Shown: in pieces, positions 8,190 through 17,998 of the stretch
Numbering within the stretch: the first letter of the stretch is position 1
Layout: every line of letters begins with the position of its first letter
NCBI GenBank assembly: GCA_030731745.1
Contig: JANQTJ010000017.1
Span: 1 to 52,456 of the forward strand
Length of the DNA stretch: 52,456 nt
Direction: 5' to 3'
DNA from: Flaviramulus sp.
GTDB lineage: Bacteria; Bacteroidota; Bacteroidia; Flavobacteriales; Flavobacteriaceae
Program-made: the position numbers and the translations under genes
Notes under the pieces: generated by a model
Database searches by the model: none
What the model saw: only the letters and a program-made list of their open reading frames with translations
What the model was told of the DNA's origin: nothing

Positions 8190-9164
8190 ATGAGTACTAC
8201 AGTAAATATTACAGCAGCTGAAGTAAATAAATTAAGACAAGCTACTGGCGCAGGAATGATGGACTGCAAAAAAGCTTTAGTAGAAGCTGAAGGCGATTTT
8301 GATAAAGCAATTGATGTTCTTAGAAAAAAAGGACAAAAAGTAGCAGAAAAAAGAGCTGATAGAGAATCTTCAGAAGGCGCAGCAATTTCTAAAATTAATG
8401 CAGATCAAACTGAGGGTGTAGCTATCGTTTTAGGTTGTGAAACTGATTTTGTTGGTAAAAACGAAAATTTTGTTGCTTTAGCAAACGATTTAGCAGAATT
8501 AGCCTTAAACTACAACAGTAAAGAAGAATTCTTAGCTGCTGATTTTGGAGGTATGACTGTTACGGATAAATTAGTTGAGCAAACTGGTGTAATTGGTGAG
8601 AAGCTTGATATAACTGGTTTTGAAAAACTACAAGCACCTTATGTTGGAACTTACGTACACATCAATAAAATTGCTGCTTTAGTTGGTTTATCTTCTAAAG
8701 TTAATAATGCTGAAACTCTAGTTAAAGATGTAGCTATGCAAGTAGCTTCAATGGGAGCGTCTACATTATCATACAAAGATTTTGATCCAGCTTTTATTGC
8801 ATCAGAAACTGAAGCAAGAATTGCTGTAATTGAAAAAGATAACGAAGAATTAGGGCGTTTAGGTAAAACTCTAAAAAATGTACCAACTTACATTTCAATG
8901 GCTCAATTAACTCCAGAAATAATTGCTAAAGCCGAGGAAGCCGCAAAAGCGGAATTAAAAGCAGAAGGTAAACCAGAGCAAATCTGGGATAGAATTTTAC
9001 CCGGAAAAATGGAGCGTTTTATTTCTGATAACACTACATTAGACCAAGAAAAATGTTTATTAGACCAAAACTTCATTAAAGATGATAAAATTAACGTTGC
9101 TAAATACGTTTCATCTTATGGAGATGTTCGAATTACAGGTTTTAAACGTGTTTCTGTTGGATAA
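8190..9164 (+). CDS. tsf: translation elongation factor Ts
   Basis: 324 aa; nucleotide exchange factor that releases GDP from EF-Tu. The N-terminal UBA-like domain reads VNKLRQATGAGMMDCKKALVEA near 13, then VLRKKGQKVAEKRADRESSEG. The exchange core has CETDFVGKNENFVALA near 80, the Asp-Phe pair that inserts into EF-Tu. The protein is somewhat longer than the E. coli protein and ends YVSSYGDVRITGFKRVSVG, an extension I know from Bacteroidota. The ATG at 8190 gives the normal N-terminus. A hairpin terminator closes the gene at 9203-9241. Confidence 0.97.
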   Translation: MSTTVNITAAEVNKLRQATGAGMMDCKKALVEAEGDFDKAIDVLRKKGQKVAEKRADRESSEGAAISKINADQTEGVAIVLGCETDFVGKNENFVALANDLAELALNYNSKEEFLAADFGGMTVTDKLVEQTGVIGEKLDITGFEKLQAPYVGTYVHINKIAALVGLSSKVNNAETLVKDVAMQVASMGASTLSYKDFDPAFIASETEARIAVIEKDNEELGRLGKTLKNVPTYISMAQLTPEIIAKAEEAAKAELKAEGKPEQIWDRILPGKMERFISDNTTLDQEKCLLDQNFIKDDKINVAKYVSSYGDVRITGFKRVSVG

Positions 9165-9202
9165 CAAATAACTAGTTCCTTCTTTAGGAAAATTAAAATC
9201 AT

Positions 9203-9241
9203 AAAACCACTACTTCTAAAAATAGAAATAGTGGTTTTTTT
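9203..9241 (+). terminator. rho-independent terminator after tsf
   Basis: AAAACCACTA (9203-9212) pairs with TAGTGGTTTT (9229-9238); the inner TTCTA/TAGAA pair extends the stem and seven T follow. It separates the ribosomal block from pyrH. Confidence 0.85.
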
Positions 9242-9306
9242 ATGTGAGAAATCAGCGTAGGCAAATTAAGATATTGTTTATATTTGCTAAACTTTCAAAT
9301 TTAACC

Positions 9307-10014
9307 ATGAAATACAAAAGAATACTCCTTAAACTATCTGGCGAGGCTCTAATGGGCGAACGTCAATACGGTATTGACCCTGAGCGTTTAGCAGAATATG
9401 CCAAAGATGTAAAATCAATTACTGATAAAGGCGTTGAAGTAGCCATCGTTATTGGTGGCGGCAATATATTTAGAGGAGTAGCTGGTGCTAGTAAAGGTAT
9501 GGACAGAGTACAAGGAGATCATATGGGTATGTTAGCTACTGTTATAAATGGGTTAGCGCTTCAGGGAGCTCTTGAAGATGCTGGAATACCAACCAGATTA
9601 CAATCTGCAATAAAAATTAATGAAGTTGCAGAGCCTTTTATAAGAAGAAGAGCCATGAGACATTTAGAAAAAGGTCGCGTTGTGATTTTTGGAGGCGGTA
9701 CTGGAAATCCTTATTTTACTACAGATTCTGCAGCAGTTTTAAGAGCAATTGAGATTGAAGCAGATGTTATTTTGAAAGGTACACGTGTTGATGGTATTTA
9801 TAATACAGATCCAGAAAAAGATGATAAAGCCATTAAGTTTAATTTTATTTCTTTTGATGAAGTTTTAAGTAAAGGGTTAAAAGTAATGGACACCACAGCT
9901 TTTACTTTAAGTCAAGAAAACGAACTACCAATAATTGTTTTTGACATGAACAAAAAAGGAAATTTACTTAAAGTTGTTTCAGGTGAAAAGGTAGGAACAG
10001 AAGTTAATATTTAA
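9307..10014 (+). CDS. pyrH: uridylate kinase
   Basis: Phosphorylates UMP to UDP; 235 aa when started at ATG 9307 ([17 protein letters not shown]), the normal UMP kinase N-terminus. An in-frame start at 9244 would add 21 residues that match nothing in the family and would fall inside the region where the promoter should be. Amino-acid-kinase fold motifs: [18 protein letters not shown] near 55, [15 protein letters not shown] near 73, [15 protein letters not shown] near 132, and [11 protein letters not shown] near 167. A -7-like TATATTTG lies at 9279-9286, though no TTG sits at the right distance. frr follows 49 nt downstream, the common pyrH-frr pair of pyrimidine supply and ribosome recycling. 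Confidence 0.96.
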   Translation: MKYKRILLKLSGEALMGERQYGIDPERLAEYAKDVKSITDKGVEVAIVIGGGNIFRGVAGASKGMDRVQGDHMGMLATVINGLALQGALEDAGIPTRLQSAIKINEVAEPFIRRRAMRHLEKGRVVIFGGGTGNPYFTTDSAAVLRAIEIEADVILKGTRVDGIYNTDPEKDDKAIKFNFISFDEVLSKGLKVMDTTAFTLSQENELPIIVFDMNKKGNLLKVVSGEKVGTEVNI

Positions 10015-10063
10015 ATTTTGGCGTAATTTTTGAAAACTTTGATTCAATTAAAAAGCTTAAATA

Positions 10064-10621
10064 ATGAACGAAGACATACAATTTATATTAGACTCTACTA
10101 AAGAGGCAATGGATAATGCAATTAAGCATTTAGAAAAACAGTTTGTAAATATTAGAGCTGGAAAAGCAAGTCCAGCTATGCTAGGGAGTGTTATGGTAGA
10201 CTATTATGGCTCTCAAACACCGATTGGGCAAGTTGCTAATGTTAACACACCAGATGGTAGGACAATTACTGTACAACCTTGGGAAAAAAATATGCTTCAA
10301 GAAATTGAAAGAGGTATCGCTTATGCGAATCTCGGTTTTAATCCTATGAATAATGGAGAGGTTATTATCATTAATGTGCCTCCTTTAACTGAAGAGCGCA
10401 GAAGGGATTTGGCAAAACAAGCTAAGGCGGAAGCTGAAGAGGCTAAAATAAGCATTAGAGCTGCTCGAAAAGATGCAAATAACGATATTAAGAAAAACGA
10501 TGACGTATCGGAAGATTTAAAAAAGAATGCAGAAATTGATGTACAACAAATAACAGATAAATACGTTAAAAAAGTTGATGAGCTTTTTGAAAGTAAAGAA
10601 AAAGAAATCATGACCGTATAA
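10064..10621 (+). CDS. frr: ribosome recycling factor
   Basis: 185 aa, the standard length. With EF-G it splits the post-termination ribosome. Motifs include HLEKQFVNIRAGKASPAML near 23 (the conserved RAGKA), DGRTITVQPWEKNML near 66, NNGEVIIINVPPLTEERRRD near 97 and KQAKAEAEEAKISIRAARKD near 118, the long helical hairpin that carries the tRNA-mimicking shape. The last gene of the pyrH-frr unit; a perfect terminator hairpin starts 5 nt after its stop. Confidence 0.97.
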   Translation: MNEDIQFILDSTKEAMDNAIKHLEKQFVNIRAGKASPAMLGSVMVDYYGSQTPIGQVANVNTPDGRTITVQPWEKNMLQEIERGIAYANLGFNPMNNGEVIIINVPPLTEERRRDLAKQAKAEAEEAKISIRAARKDANNDIKKNDDVSEDLKKNAEIDVQQITDKYVKKVDELFESKEKEIMTV

Positions 10622-10625
10622 CTTT

Positions 10626-10652
10626 AAAGCGACAGTTTTGTCGCTTTTTTTT
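10626..10652 (+). terminator. rho-independent terminator after frr
   Basis: Perfect 9-bp stem AAAGCGACA / TGTCGCTTT (10626-10634, 10639-10647) with a GTTT loop and a T run to 10652. It ends pyrH-frr and lies just before the next gene's start. Confidence 0.9.
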
Positions 10653-10671
10653 AATATTAAATTTGGTTAAT

Positions 10672-11940
10672 TTGAAACTAAAACATGTTGCCTCATTTCT
10701 TTTATTTATAAGTTCAATATATACCCATGGACAATCTTTATCAGAGAATCCTCATGAGGAACAACAAGATACTATAAAAAAAAGTGAAATTTTAAAACAA
10801 CTTGGAAATGGTTTTTTCCCAACCAAATACTTCAATTTTGATTTACGTTATTTATTAAAATTTAATCAATATGAAGGAGTCAGAACAGGAGTAGGACTTG
10901 AAACTAATGATGCTTTTTCAAAAAAATATCGCATAAATAGTTATGGTGTTTATGGTTTTAGAGACCACCGTTTTAAATACAGTATTGGAGGTGGTTTTAG
11001 GATAAATGAAAGAACCAATACCTGGTTGAATTTATCTTACACTGATGATTTACAAGAAACTGGAAGTACTAAATTTTTAACTGATAAACGCTTTTTTCAA
11101 TTTTTTGAGCCCCGTTTATTAAACATTGATTTGTTTCATAAACACATTACTAAATCAATTAATTTACAACATGAATTTTCTTCAAATTTATTAACTGAAA
11201 CTGAACTTTCAGTTAGTAAAATAGATCCAACTTATGCTTATCGTTTTAACCTTAACGGAAATATCTATGAAAATTTTGATGTAACTACTGCAAAAATAGC
11301 TTTTCAATGGAGTCCTTTTGATGTTTTAAATACTACTGAAAACAATTCGAAAGATGATGGATACCCAAAATTTACAATTCAATACACAAAAAGTTTTAAA
11401 GATGTTTTGAATGGCGATTTTGATTATTCAAAAATTGATTTTAGAAGTATTTACAAAATTGGAGATGAAAAAAATGCTTTTTCAGAAATTATAATAGTCT
11501 CTGGGATTGCAAATGGTAATACTCCATTAACTCATTTGTATCACGCTTATCCAAATAATATTACTAAAGAAAAGATTCTACAAAGGTTTTCTGTAGCTGG
11601 ATTAAATAGTTTTGAAACCATGTTTTTTAACGAATTTTTTTCAGATAAGTTTACTACTTTTCAATTTAAACATTTTTTAAAACCATTTAATGTTTCTGAG
11701 CGTTATAAACCTCAACTTGTTCTTATTACACGTTATGCTATTGGTGATATGAAAAACCCTGAAAGGCATGACAATATCACATTTAGCTCTCTAAAAGAAG
11801 GGTATACAGAATCTGGTTTTGAAATAAATAAATTACTATTTGGGTTTGGTTTAAGTTTTACATACAGGTATGGCGCCTACCACTTACCAAACTTTAGCGA
11901 CAATGTGGCTTTTAAGTTTACATTTAACCTCTCATTATAA
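10672..11940 (+). CDS. DUF5686-type outer-membrane beta-barrel protein, short form
   Basis: About 422 aa. No ATG fits; TTG at 10672 (MKLKHVASFLLF) or at 10663 (three residues longer) both give a signal peptide cut after THGQS. The rest is a chain of alternating amphipathic strands resembling the C-terminal barrel of DUF5686 proteins: FRDHRFKYSIGGGFRINERT, LNLSYTDDLQETGS, FSEIIIVSGIANGNTPL, and a final strand SDNVAFKFTFNLSL ending in a hydrophobic residue, as outer-membrane barrels do. Typical DUF5686 proteins are nearly twice as long, with an N-terminal carboxypeptidase-regulatory-like domain that is absent here. The gene upstream is intact frr with its terminator, so this is a natural short form rather than a truncation. 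Function unknown; outer-membrane location inferred. Confidence 0.75.
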   Translation: MKLKHVASFLLFISSIYTHGQSLSENPHEEQQDTIKKSEILKQLGNGFFPTKYFNFDLRYLLKFNQYEGVRTGVGLETNDAFSKKYRINSYGVYGFRDHRFKYSIGGGFRINERTNTWLNLSYTDDLQETGSTKFLTDKRFFQFFEPRLLNIDLFHKHITKSINLQHEFSSNLLTETELSVSKIDPTYAYRFNLNGNIYENFDVTTAKIAFQWSPFDVLNTTENNSKDDGYPKFTIQYTKSFKDVLNGDFDYSKIDFRSIYKIGDEKNAFSEIIIVSGIANGNTPLTHLYHAYPNNITKEKILQRFSVAGLNSFETMFFNEFFSDKFTTFQFKHFLKPFNVSERYKPQLVLITRYAIGDMKNPERHDNITFSSLKEGYTESGFEINKLLFGFGLSFTYRYGAYHLPNFSDNVAFKFTFNLSL

Positions 11941-11987
11941 GTTAATAAACTTGTTTTTTCTACCTTTGCCCAACTTTTAATCAAAGC

Positions 11988-14375
11988 ATGTCTAAACTTT
12001 TTACAAACAACTTTTGGGATGTTATTGCTAGACTCATTTTACGCAATAAAATTATTATTCTTGTTGGTGTTATTATAGCAACCTTCCTATTTAGCCAGAA
12101 ATGGGAAAACATGCGATTTACCTACACTGAAGCTAATTTATTACCAGATGATAACGAAATAAATATAACTTACAATAACTTTTTAAAAACCTTTGGAGAA
12201 GAAGGTAACTTAATAGTTTTAGGTGTTAAAGACAGTACCTTGTTTACCGTTGAAAAATTAAATGCTTGGAATAAACTTTCAGACGGTTTTAAAAAAAATG
12301 GTGCTGTTGAAACAGTTGTTTCAATAAAAGATCTTCAAAAACTAATTAAAGACAATAAAAAAGAAAGGTTTAAATTAGAACCTTTTATAAAAGATTCTAT
12401 TATATCAATTAAACAAATTGAAACCCTTCAAAACGAACTTTTTGAACAATATCCGTTTTACGATAATTTCTTGTTCAATAAAGAAACAAAAACTATAAGA
12501 ACAGCAATTTATATAAAAAAGGATATTGTCAATACTTCTGAAAGAAAAGACTTTGTAATAAATACTTTATTACCAACAATAAATAGTTTTGAAACCAAAA
12601 ACAATTTAGATGTTAGAATATCTGGAATGCCTTATATACGAACTCTTAATTCTCAGAATATTGTTGATGAAATAGGTAAATTTATCATTGCGGCCTTATT
12701 GGTAACCTCAATTATTTTCTTTTTCTTTTTTAGATCTTTTAGAGCCACTTTTATATCACTCATTGTAGTTTGTATTGGCGTAATGTGGACCTTAGGTATT
12801 ATAGGTTTATTAAATTATGAAATTACGGTTTTAACAGCCCTAATACCTCCATTAATTATAGTAATTGGGATACCAAACTGTATCTTTTTAATTAATAAAT
12901 ATCAACACGAAGTAAAATTACACGGTAATAAAGTAAAATCGTTACAACGTGTTATTACTAAAATTGGTAACGCAACTTTGATGACAAATGTTACAACCGC
13001 ATCAGGCTTTGCTACATTTATTCTTACAGAAAGCACCTTATTAAAAGAATTTGGAATTGTAGCATCCTTAAGTATTTTAGCTATATTTATTTTATGCTTA
13101 CTTATAATCCCTATCATTTACACCTTTTTACCTTATCCAAAAGACAGGCATTTAGAGCACCTTAATAAACGATGGATTGGAGGTTTTGTTGATTGGATGG
13201 AACACATGGTAAGGCAAAAACGAATTACTATTTATATAACTTCTGTGATATTATTAGTAGTTAGCATTATAGGTATATATCAAATAAAAATTTCTGGCAG
13301 TTTAATTGAAGATATGCCTCAAGATTCAGATTTTGTAAACGATATTCGTTTTTTTGAAGAGGAATTTAACGGAATCATGCCTCTAGAATTTATGATTGAT
13401 ACCAAGCGTAAAAAAGGTGTGATGAAGCTTTATACCCTTAAACGCATGGAAGAGCTTGAAAATATGATAGTTGAAATACCAGAATTATCAAAACCTGTTT
13501 CTGTAGTAGGATTAGTAAAATACTCAAAACAAGCTTATTACAATGGTAACCCTAAATTTTATCAGTTACCTACTTCTCAAGAAAACAACTTCATATTATC
13601 TTACGCAAAAAACTCTTCATCTAATGTCGATTTACTTAAAAACTTTGTAGATAGCACTGGGCAATATGCGAGAATTACAACCTTTATGAAGGATATTGGA
13701 ACCGATAAAATGGAACGAATCGAAGAAAATATTCTAACTAAAATTGATAAAGTATTTCCAAAAGAACAATACAACGTAACTATGACAGGTAAAGCTTTAG
13801 TTTTCCAAAAAGGGACAAAATACCTAGTTAAAAACTTAGCAATTTCTTTATCACTAGCCATATTATTAATTGCACTATTTATGGCTTATATGTTTAGGTC
13901 TGGACGTATGATTATCGTATCCCTTATTCCAAATTTATTACCATTGCTTGTAACTGCAGGGTTAATGGGTTATTTGGGCGTTCCTATAAAGCCCTCAACT
14001 ATTTTGGTGTTTAGTATAGCTTTTGGTATTTCGGTGGATGACACCATTCACTTTTTAGCAAAATACAGGCAAGAATTACAAGCGAACCATTGGAAAATTA
14101 AAACCTCTGTTTATGGTGCATTAAGAGAAACTGGAGTTAGTATGTTTTATACTTCCATAGTATTGTTTTTTGGTTTTTCAGTATTTACTATTTCTAGTTT
14201 TGGAGGGACAGTGGCTTTGGGCGCTCTAGTATCAGCAACTTTATTATTTGCAATGCTATCTAACTTATTGTTATTACCTTCTTTATTACTTTCTTTAGAG
14301 CGCAGTATTGCTAATAAAGAAGTGCTTAGAGAACCTACTATTAATATTATTCCTGAAGAAGACGAAGACAAATAA
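11988..14375 (+). CDS. MMPL/RND superfamily exporter
   Basis: 795 aa inner-membrane protein with the doubled MMPL layout. Each half has one helix (about 20-36 and 413-430), a large periplasmic loop, then five helices with a sterol-sensing-like core (about 228-390 and 612-770). The second half has SVDDTIHFLAKYRQE with the Asp pair 684-685 in the proton-relay helix. The first half keeps IPNCIFLINKYQHE at the equivalent place, where Asn replaces Asp. This pattern fits proton-driven exporters of lipids or other hydrophobic cargo (HpnN/MmpL-like). It has no adaptor or TolC partner beside it, unlike the pump at 31-37 kb. A -7-like TACCTTTG lies at 11961-11968. Cargo cannot be told from sequence. 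Confidence 0.88.
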   Translation: MSKLFTNNFWDVIARLILRNKIIILVGVIIATFLFSQKWENMRFTYTEANLLPDDNEINITYNNFLKTFGEEGNLIVLGVKDSTLFTVEKLNAWNKLSDGFKKNGAVETVVSIKDLQKLIKDNKKERFKLEPFIKDSIISIKQIETLQNELFEQYPFYDNFLFNKETKTIRTAIYIKKDIVNTSERKDFVINTLLPTINSFETKNNLDVRISGMPYIRTLNSQNIVDEIGKFIIAALLVTSIIFFFFFRSFRATFISLIVVCIGVMWTLGIIGLLNYEITVLTALIPPLIIVIGIPNCIFLINKYQHEVKLHGNKVKSLQRVITKIGNATLMTNVTTASGFATFILTESTLLKEFGIVASLSILAIFILCLLIIPIIYTFLPYPKDRHLEHLNKRWIGGFVDWMEHMVRQKRITIYITSVILLVVSIIGIYQIKISGSLIEDMPQDSDFVNDIRFFEEEFNGIMPLEFMIDTKRKKGVMKLYTLKRMEELENMIVEIPELSKPVSVVGLVKYSKQAYYNGNPKFYQLPTSQENNFILSYAKNSSSNVDLLKNFVDSTGQYARITTFMKDIGTDKMERIEENILTKIDKVFPKEQYNVTMTGKALVFQKGTKYLVKNLAISLSLAILLIALFMAYMFRSGRMIIVSLIPNLLPLLVTAGLMGYLGVPIKPSTILVFSIAFGISVDDTIHFLAKYRQELQANHWKIKTSVYGALRETGVSMFYTSIVLFFGFSVFTISSFGGTVALGALVSATLLFAMLSNLLLLPSLLLSLERSIANKEVLREPTINIIPEEDEDK

Positions 14376-14391
14376 TTTAGTCAAGCTGTAC

Positions 14392-14421
14392 TTGATAGCA
14401 AGTATGCTTTTTTTATCTTTA
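14392..14421 (+). promoter_or_regulatory. Bacteroidota-type promoter of asnS
   Basis: TTG at 14392-14394, a 19-nt spacer, then TATCTTTA at 14414-14421. It fits TTG-N19-TAnnTTTG except for the last base. The start point would fall near 14428, about 12 nt before the asnS ATG. Confidence 0.65.
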
Positions 14422-14439
14422 CATTAAAAATTAACTTAT

Positions 14440-15873
14440 ATGAAATCTAGAACCATTTCAGAATTATTGTCACAAGATATTGTTATACCAGAAGTAGAAA
14501 TTAAAGGTTGGGTTAGAACGTTTAGAGCTAACCGTTTTATAGCGTTAAATGATGGTTCAACCATAAATAACATACAATGTGTAGTTGATTTTGAAAGGTT
14601 TGATGAAGCGCTTTTAAAACGTGTTACAACCGGCGCTGCTATTCATGTAAAAGGCGAATTAGTAGAAAGTCAAGGACAAGGTCAGAAAGTAGAAATCCAA
14701 GTAACTGATTTAATAATCTTAGGTGATTCTGATCCAGAAAGCTACCCTATTCAACCAAAAAAACATTCGTTTGAATTTTTAAGAGAGCATGCACATTTAC
14801 GTACTAGAACAAATACGTTTAGTGCAGTAATGCGTTTACGCTCTGCTTTATCTTTTGCTATTCATAAATATTTTAATGATAACGGATTTTACTACATGCA
14901 TGCACCAATTATTACTGGTAGTGATGCGGAAGGCGCTGGAGAAATGTTTCAAGTAACAAATCTTAATATTAAAAACACACCTAAAGATGATGCTGGTAAT
15001 ATTGACTATAGTAAAGATTTTTTCGGAAAAGAAACCAACTTAACCGTATCTGGGCAATTAGAAGCAGAAACCTATGCGATGTCTTTAGGAAAAGTTTACA
15101 CTTTTGGACCAACTTTTAGAGCAGAAAACTCCAATACTTCTCGACATTTAGCGGAATTTTGGATGATTGAGCCTGAAGTAGCTTTTATGGATTTGGCTGG
15201 CAATATGGATTTAGCTGAAGATTTTATGAAGTCTGTACTCTCATATGTTCTTGAAAATAATAGAGAAGATTTGGACTTTTTAAACAAACGTTTACAAGAC
15301 GAAGAAAAAGGAAAACCACAATTAGAACGTAGCGATATGTCTTTAATTGAAAAATTAAACTTTGTAACAAATAACAATTTTAAACGTGTAAGCTATACCG
15401 AAGCTATAGATATTTTACGTGATAGTAAACCTAACAAGAAAAAGAAATTTAAATACTTAATAAACGAATGGGGTACTGATTTACAAAGTGAGCATGAACG
15501 CTACCTTGTTGAAAAACACTTTAATTGCCCAGTAATTTTATTTGATTACCCAGCTAATATAAAAGCATTTTATATGCGTTTAAATGATGATGGTAAAACA
15601 GTTCGTGCTATGGATATTCTTTTCCCAGGTATAGGCGAAATAGTTGGAGGAGCGCAACGTGAAGAGCGTTTAGAAGTTTTAAAACAAAAAATGGCTGCCA
15701 TTAATATTCCAGAAGAAGAACTATGGTGGTATTTAGATTTACGCAAATATGGGACTGCAGTCCATTCTGGTTTTGGTTTAGGCTTTGAACGTTTAGTTAT
15801 GTTTGTAACAGGTATGAGTAATATTAGAGATGTTATTCCATACCCACGTACACCACAAAATGCAGAGTTTTAA
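14440..15873 (+). CDS. asnS: asparaginyl-tRNA synthetase
   Basis: 477 aa class IIb synthetase that charges tRNA-Asn. The N-terminal OB fold (about 15-100) has [20 protein letters not shown]. The catalytic domain has [17 protein letters not shown] near 126, [16 protein letters not shown] near 161, motif 2 [19 protein letters not shown] near 227 and motif 3 [12 protein letters not shown] near 448. A flavobacterial insertion (about 185-205) lies between GEMFQVT and [10 protein letters not shown]. Because asnS and aspS are both in this window, the AspRS is probably the discriminating kind and no transamidation route to Asn-tRNA is needed (inference). It has its own promoter. Confidence 0.97.
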   Translation: MKSRTISELLSQDIVIPEVEIKGWVRTFRANRFIALNDGSTINNIQCVVDFERFDEALLKRVTTGAAIHVKGELVESQGQGQKVEIQVTDLIILGDSDPESYPIQPKKHSFEFLREHAHLRTRTNTFSAVMRLRSALSFAIHKYFNDNGFYYMHAPIITGSDAEGAGEMFQVTNLNIKNTPKDDAGNIDYSKDFFGKETNLTVSGQLEAETYAMSLGKVYTFGPTFRAENSNTSRHLAEFWMIEPEVAFMDLAGNMDLAEDFMKSVLSYVLENNREDLDFLNKRLQDEEKGKPQLERSDMSLIEKLNFVTNNNFKRVSYTEAIDILRDSKPNKKKKFKYLINEWGTDLQSEHERYLVEKHFNCPVILFDYPANIKAFYMRLNDDGKTVRAMDILFPGIGEIVGGAQREERLEVLKQKMAAINIPEEELWWYLDLRKYGTAVHSGFGLGFERLVMFVTGMSNIRDVIPYPRTPQNAEF

Positions 15874-15880
15874 TATTTTT

Positions 15881-15910
15881 TGATACTTGGTATTAGTTTT
15901 TCTATATTTG
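15881..15910 (+). promoter_or_regulatory. Bacteroidota-type promoter of rpoN
   Basis: TTG at 15881-15883, a 19-nt spacer, and TATATTTG at 15903-15910, an exact consensus match. The ATG of rpoN is 22 nt beyond. Confidence 0.8.
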
Positions 15911-15932
15911 AGTAAACACCTTAAAACCAAAC

Positions 15933-17393
15933 ATGCTTAAACAAAATTTACAATTTAAATTATCGCAAAAACTGTCTCCGCAGCAAATTCAATTAATGAA
16001 ATTGATACAGTTGCCTACACAAGCTTTTGAGCAGCGTTTAAAGCAAGAATTGGAAGAAAACCCCGCGCTAGAAGGCGGCAAAGAAGACATAGAAAATGAT
16101 TACGACGCTGATTTAGATAATTCAGACGACGAATATAATGATAGTGAAACTATAGGAAATGATGACATTAATGTTGACGAATATTTAAGCGATGATGAAA
16201 TTCCGGATTACCGCACTCAAGCCAATAATTATAGTAGCGATGACGAGGAAAAAACAATGCCCTATGCCGCTGGAACATCTTTCACTCAATATTTAATTAG
16301 TCAATTAAACACCTATAGATTAAATGATGAAGAGCGAGAAATAGCTGAATTTTTGGTAGGTAGTATTGATGAAAGCGGGTATATCAGAAGAGAGCTGAGT
16401 GATATCATGGACGATTTAGCTTTTACTCAAAATGTTTACACTACAGAAGAAAACATTAAAAAAGTTTTAAATATTGTACATCAACTAGATCCATCAGGAG
16501 TTGGAGCACGTAACTTACAAGAGTGTTTGAGCATTCAATTACATCGAAAAGAAAAAACATCAGATACCGAGTTAGCTCTCAATATTATTGATAATGCTTT
16601 TGATCAATTCACAAAAAAACACTACAAAAAATTACTTCAAAAATTTGATGTTTCTGAAATTCAACTTAAAGCTGCTATTTCAGAAATTGAACATTTAAAT
16701 CCAAAACCAGGAGGCTCTTATTCTGGTAATAATAGAATTGTTGAGCATGTGGTACCTGATTTTGCCATTAAAATTGTTGATGGAGAGTTAGAATTAACTC
16801 TTAATGGAAGAAATGCACCCGAACTTCATGTATCAAGAGAGTATAATAACATGCTTAAAGGTTATAAAGACACAAAAGATAAGTCGCAATCTCAAAAAGA
16901 TGCTGTAATATTTATAAAACAAAAATTAGATTCAGCTAAATGGTTTATTGAAGCCATTAAACAACGTCAACAAACCTTATTTGTGACTATGAGTGCTATA
17001 ATGCATTACCAAAGCGAGTATTTTTTAACAGGTGATGAACGTAACTTAAAACCAATGATTCTTAAAGATATAGCTGATGAAATCTCAATGGATGTATCAA
17101 CAGTATCAAGAGTAGCTAACAGCAAATATGTTGATACACCTTACGGAACTAAATTAGTAAAAGAATTCTTTTCTGAATCAATGAAAAATGACCAAGGTGA
17201 AGATGTTTCAACTAAAGAAATAAAAAAAATTTTAGAAACTGTTATTGAAGAAGAAAATAAGAAAAAGCCATTAACAGATGATACTTTAGCAACTATTTTA
17301 AAAGAAAAAGGCTACCCAATTGCCAGACGAACAGTAGCCAAATATAGAGAACAGTTAGATCTACCAGTAGCTAGATTACGTAAAAAAATATAA
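15933..17393 (+). CDS. rpoN: RNA polymerase sigma-54 factor
   Basis: 486 aa. Region I opens with LQFKLSQKLSPQQIQLMKLIQLPT and the ELEENPALE helix, the part contacted by AAA+ activators. A very acidic stretch (about 50-110, rich in Asp/Glu) is region II. The core-binding domain runs from about 115 to 290 (EREIAEFLVGSIDESGYI, DPSGVGARNLQECL), followed by the DNA-binding domain with MDVSTVSRVANSKYVDTPYG near 387. The RpoN box ARRTVAKYRE (about 465-474), which reads the -24 element, is intact. The stop overlaps the next gene by one base (TAATG). No AAA+ enhancer-binding activator is encoded in the window, so its targets lie elsewhere. Confidence 0.97.
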   Translation: MLKQNLQFKLSQKLSPQQIQLMKLIQLPTQAFEQRLKQELEENPALEGGKEDIENDYDADLDNSDDEYNDSETIGNDDINVDEYLSDDEIPDYRTQANNYSSDDEEKTMPYAAGTSFTQYLISQLNTYRLNDEEREIAEFLVGSIDESGYIRRELSDIMDDLAFTQNVYTTEENIKKVLNIVHQLDPSGVGARNLQECLSIQLHRKEKTSDTELALNIIDNAFDQFTKKHYKKLLQKFDVSEIQLKAAISEIEHLNPKPGGSYSGNNRIVEHVVPDFAIKIVDGELELTLNGRNAPELHVSREYNNMLKGYKDTKDKSQSQKDAVIFIKQKLDSAKWFIEAIKQRQQTLFVTMSAIMHYQSEYFLTGDERNLKPMILKDIADEISMDVSTVSRVANSKYVDTPYGTKLVKEFFSESMKNDQGEDVSTKEIKKILETVIEEENKKKPLTDDTLATILKEKGYPIARRTVAKYREQLDLPVARLRKKI

Positions 17394-17998
17394 TGGATAA
17401 CCTTCTAAAAAGTATCTCATATATTTTTCATCCTCTACTAATGCCACTTTTTGGGGTTATTTTTTATTTTTCAAAATCACCTCGTTTTATTCAAGAAGAA
17501 GTTATTCAAGCTAAGTTAATTTCACTTTTTATATTAACTGTATTACTCCCCATTTTACTCTTTTTTTTATTAAAAACATTAGGTAAAGTGAAGACTTTAA
17601 ATCTAGAATCAACCAGTGAAAGAGTATATCCTTTAATGCTTAATTGTGTTATAATTATATTAGTATTAAAACGAATTGTAACGCTATCACAAGTTGTTGA
17701 GCTTTATTTTTTCTTTTTAGGTATACTGATATCTAATTTAACCTGCTTGATACTTGCTATTTTAAAATTTAAAGCTAGTATTCATATGATAGCAATAACA
17801 GGAATTTGCATGTTTTTTATTGCGCTAAGTATTCATTTTAGCATTAATATTAATGGAACTCTTGCTTTAATGAGCATAATAATTGGAGCTATAGCAACTT
17901 CTAGATTACATTTAAAAGCCCACACAAGTATAGAACTTTTAATAGGGATATTTGTGGGTGTAATACCTCAATTAATTTTAGTAACTTACTGGTTATAA
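17393..17998 (+). CDS. PAP2-like integral membrane protein coupled to rpoN
   Basis: 201 aa with about six hydrophobic helices and short loops. The C-terminal ATSRLHLKAHTSIELLIGIFVGVIPQ resembles the last motif of PAP2-type phosphatases (SR...H....E...G...G), with His and Glu present. The first PAP2 motif (KxxxxxxRP) is not evident; the closest stretch is ESTSERVYPLML near 76. I therefore call it PAP2-like rather than an active phosphatase. The start overlaps the rpoN stop (TAATG), which implies translational coupling, and such a neighbour is common in flavobacteria. The 3' end overlaps the convergent minus-strand gene by 6 nt. Confidence 0.7.
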   Translation: MDNLLKSISYIFHPLLMPLFGVIFYFSKSPRFIQEEVIQAKLISLFILTVLLPILLFFLLKTLGKVKTLNLESTSERVYPLMLNCVIIILVLKRIVTLSQVVELYFFFLGILISNLTCLILAILKFKASIHMIAITGICMFFIALSIHFSININGTLALMSIIIGAIATSRLHLKAHTSIELLIGIFVGVIPQLILVTYWL

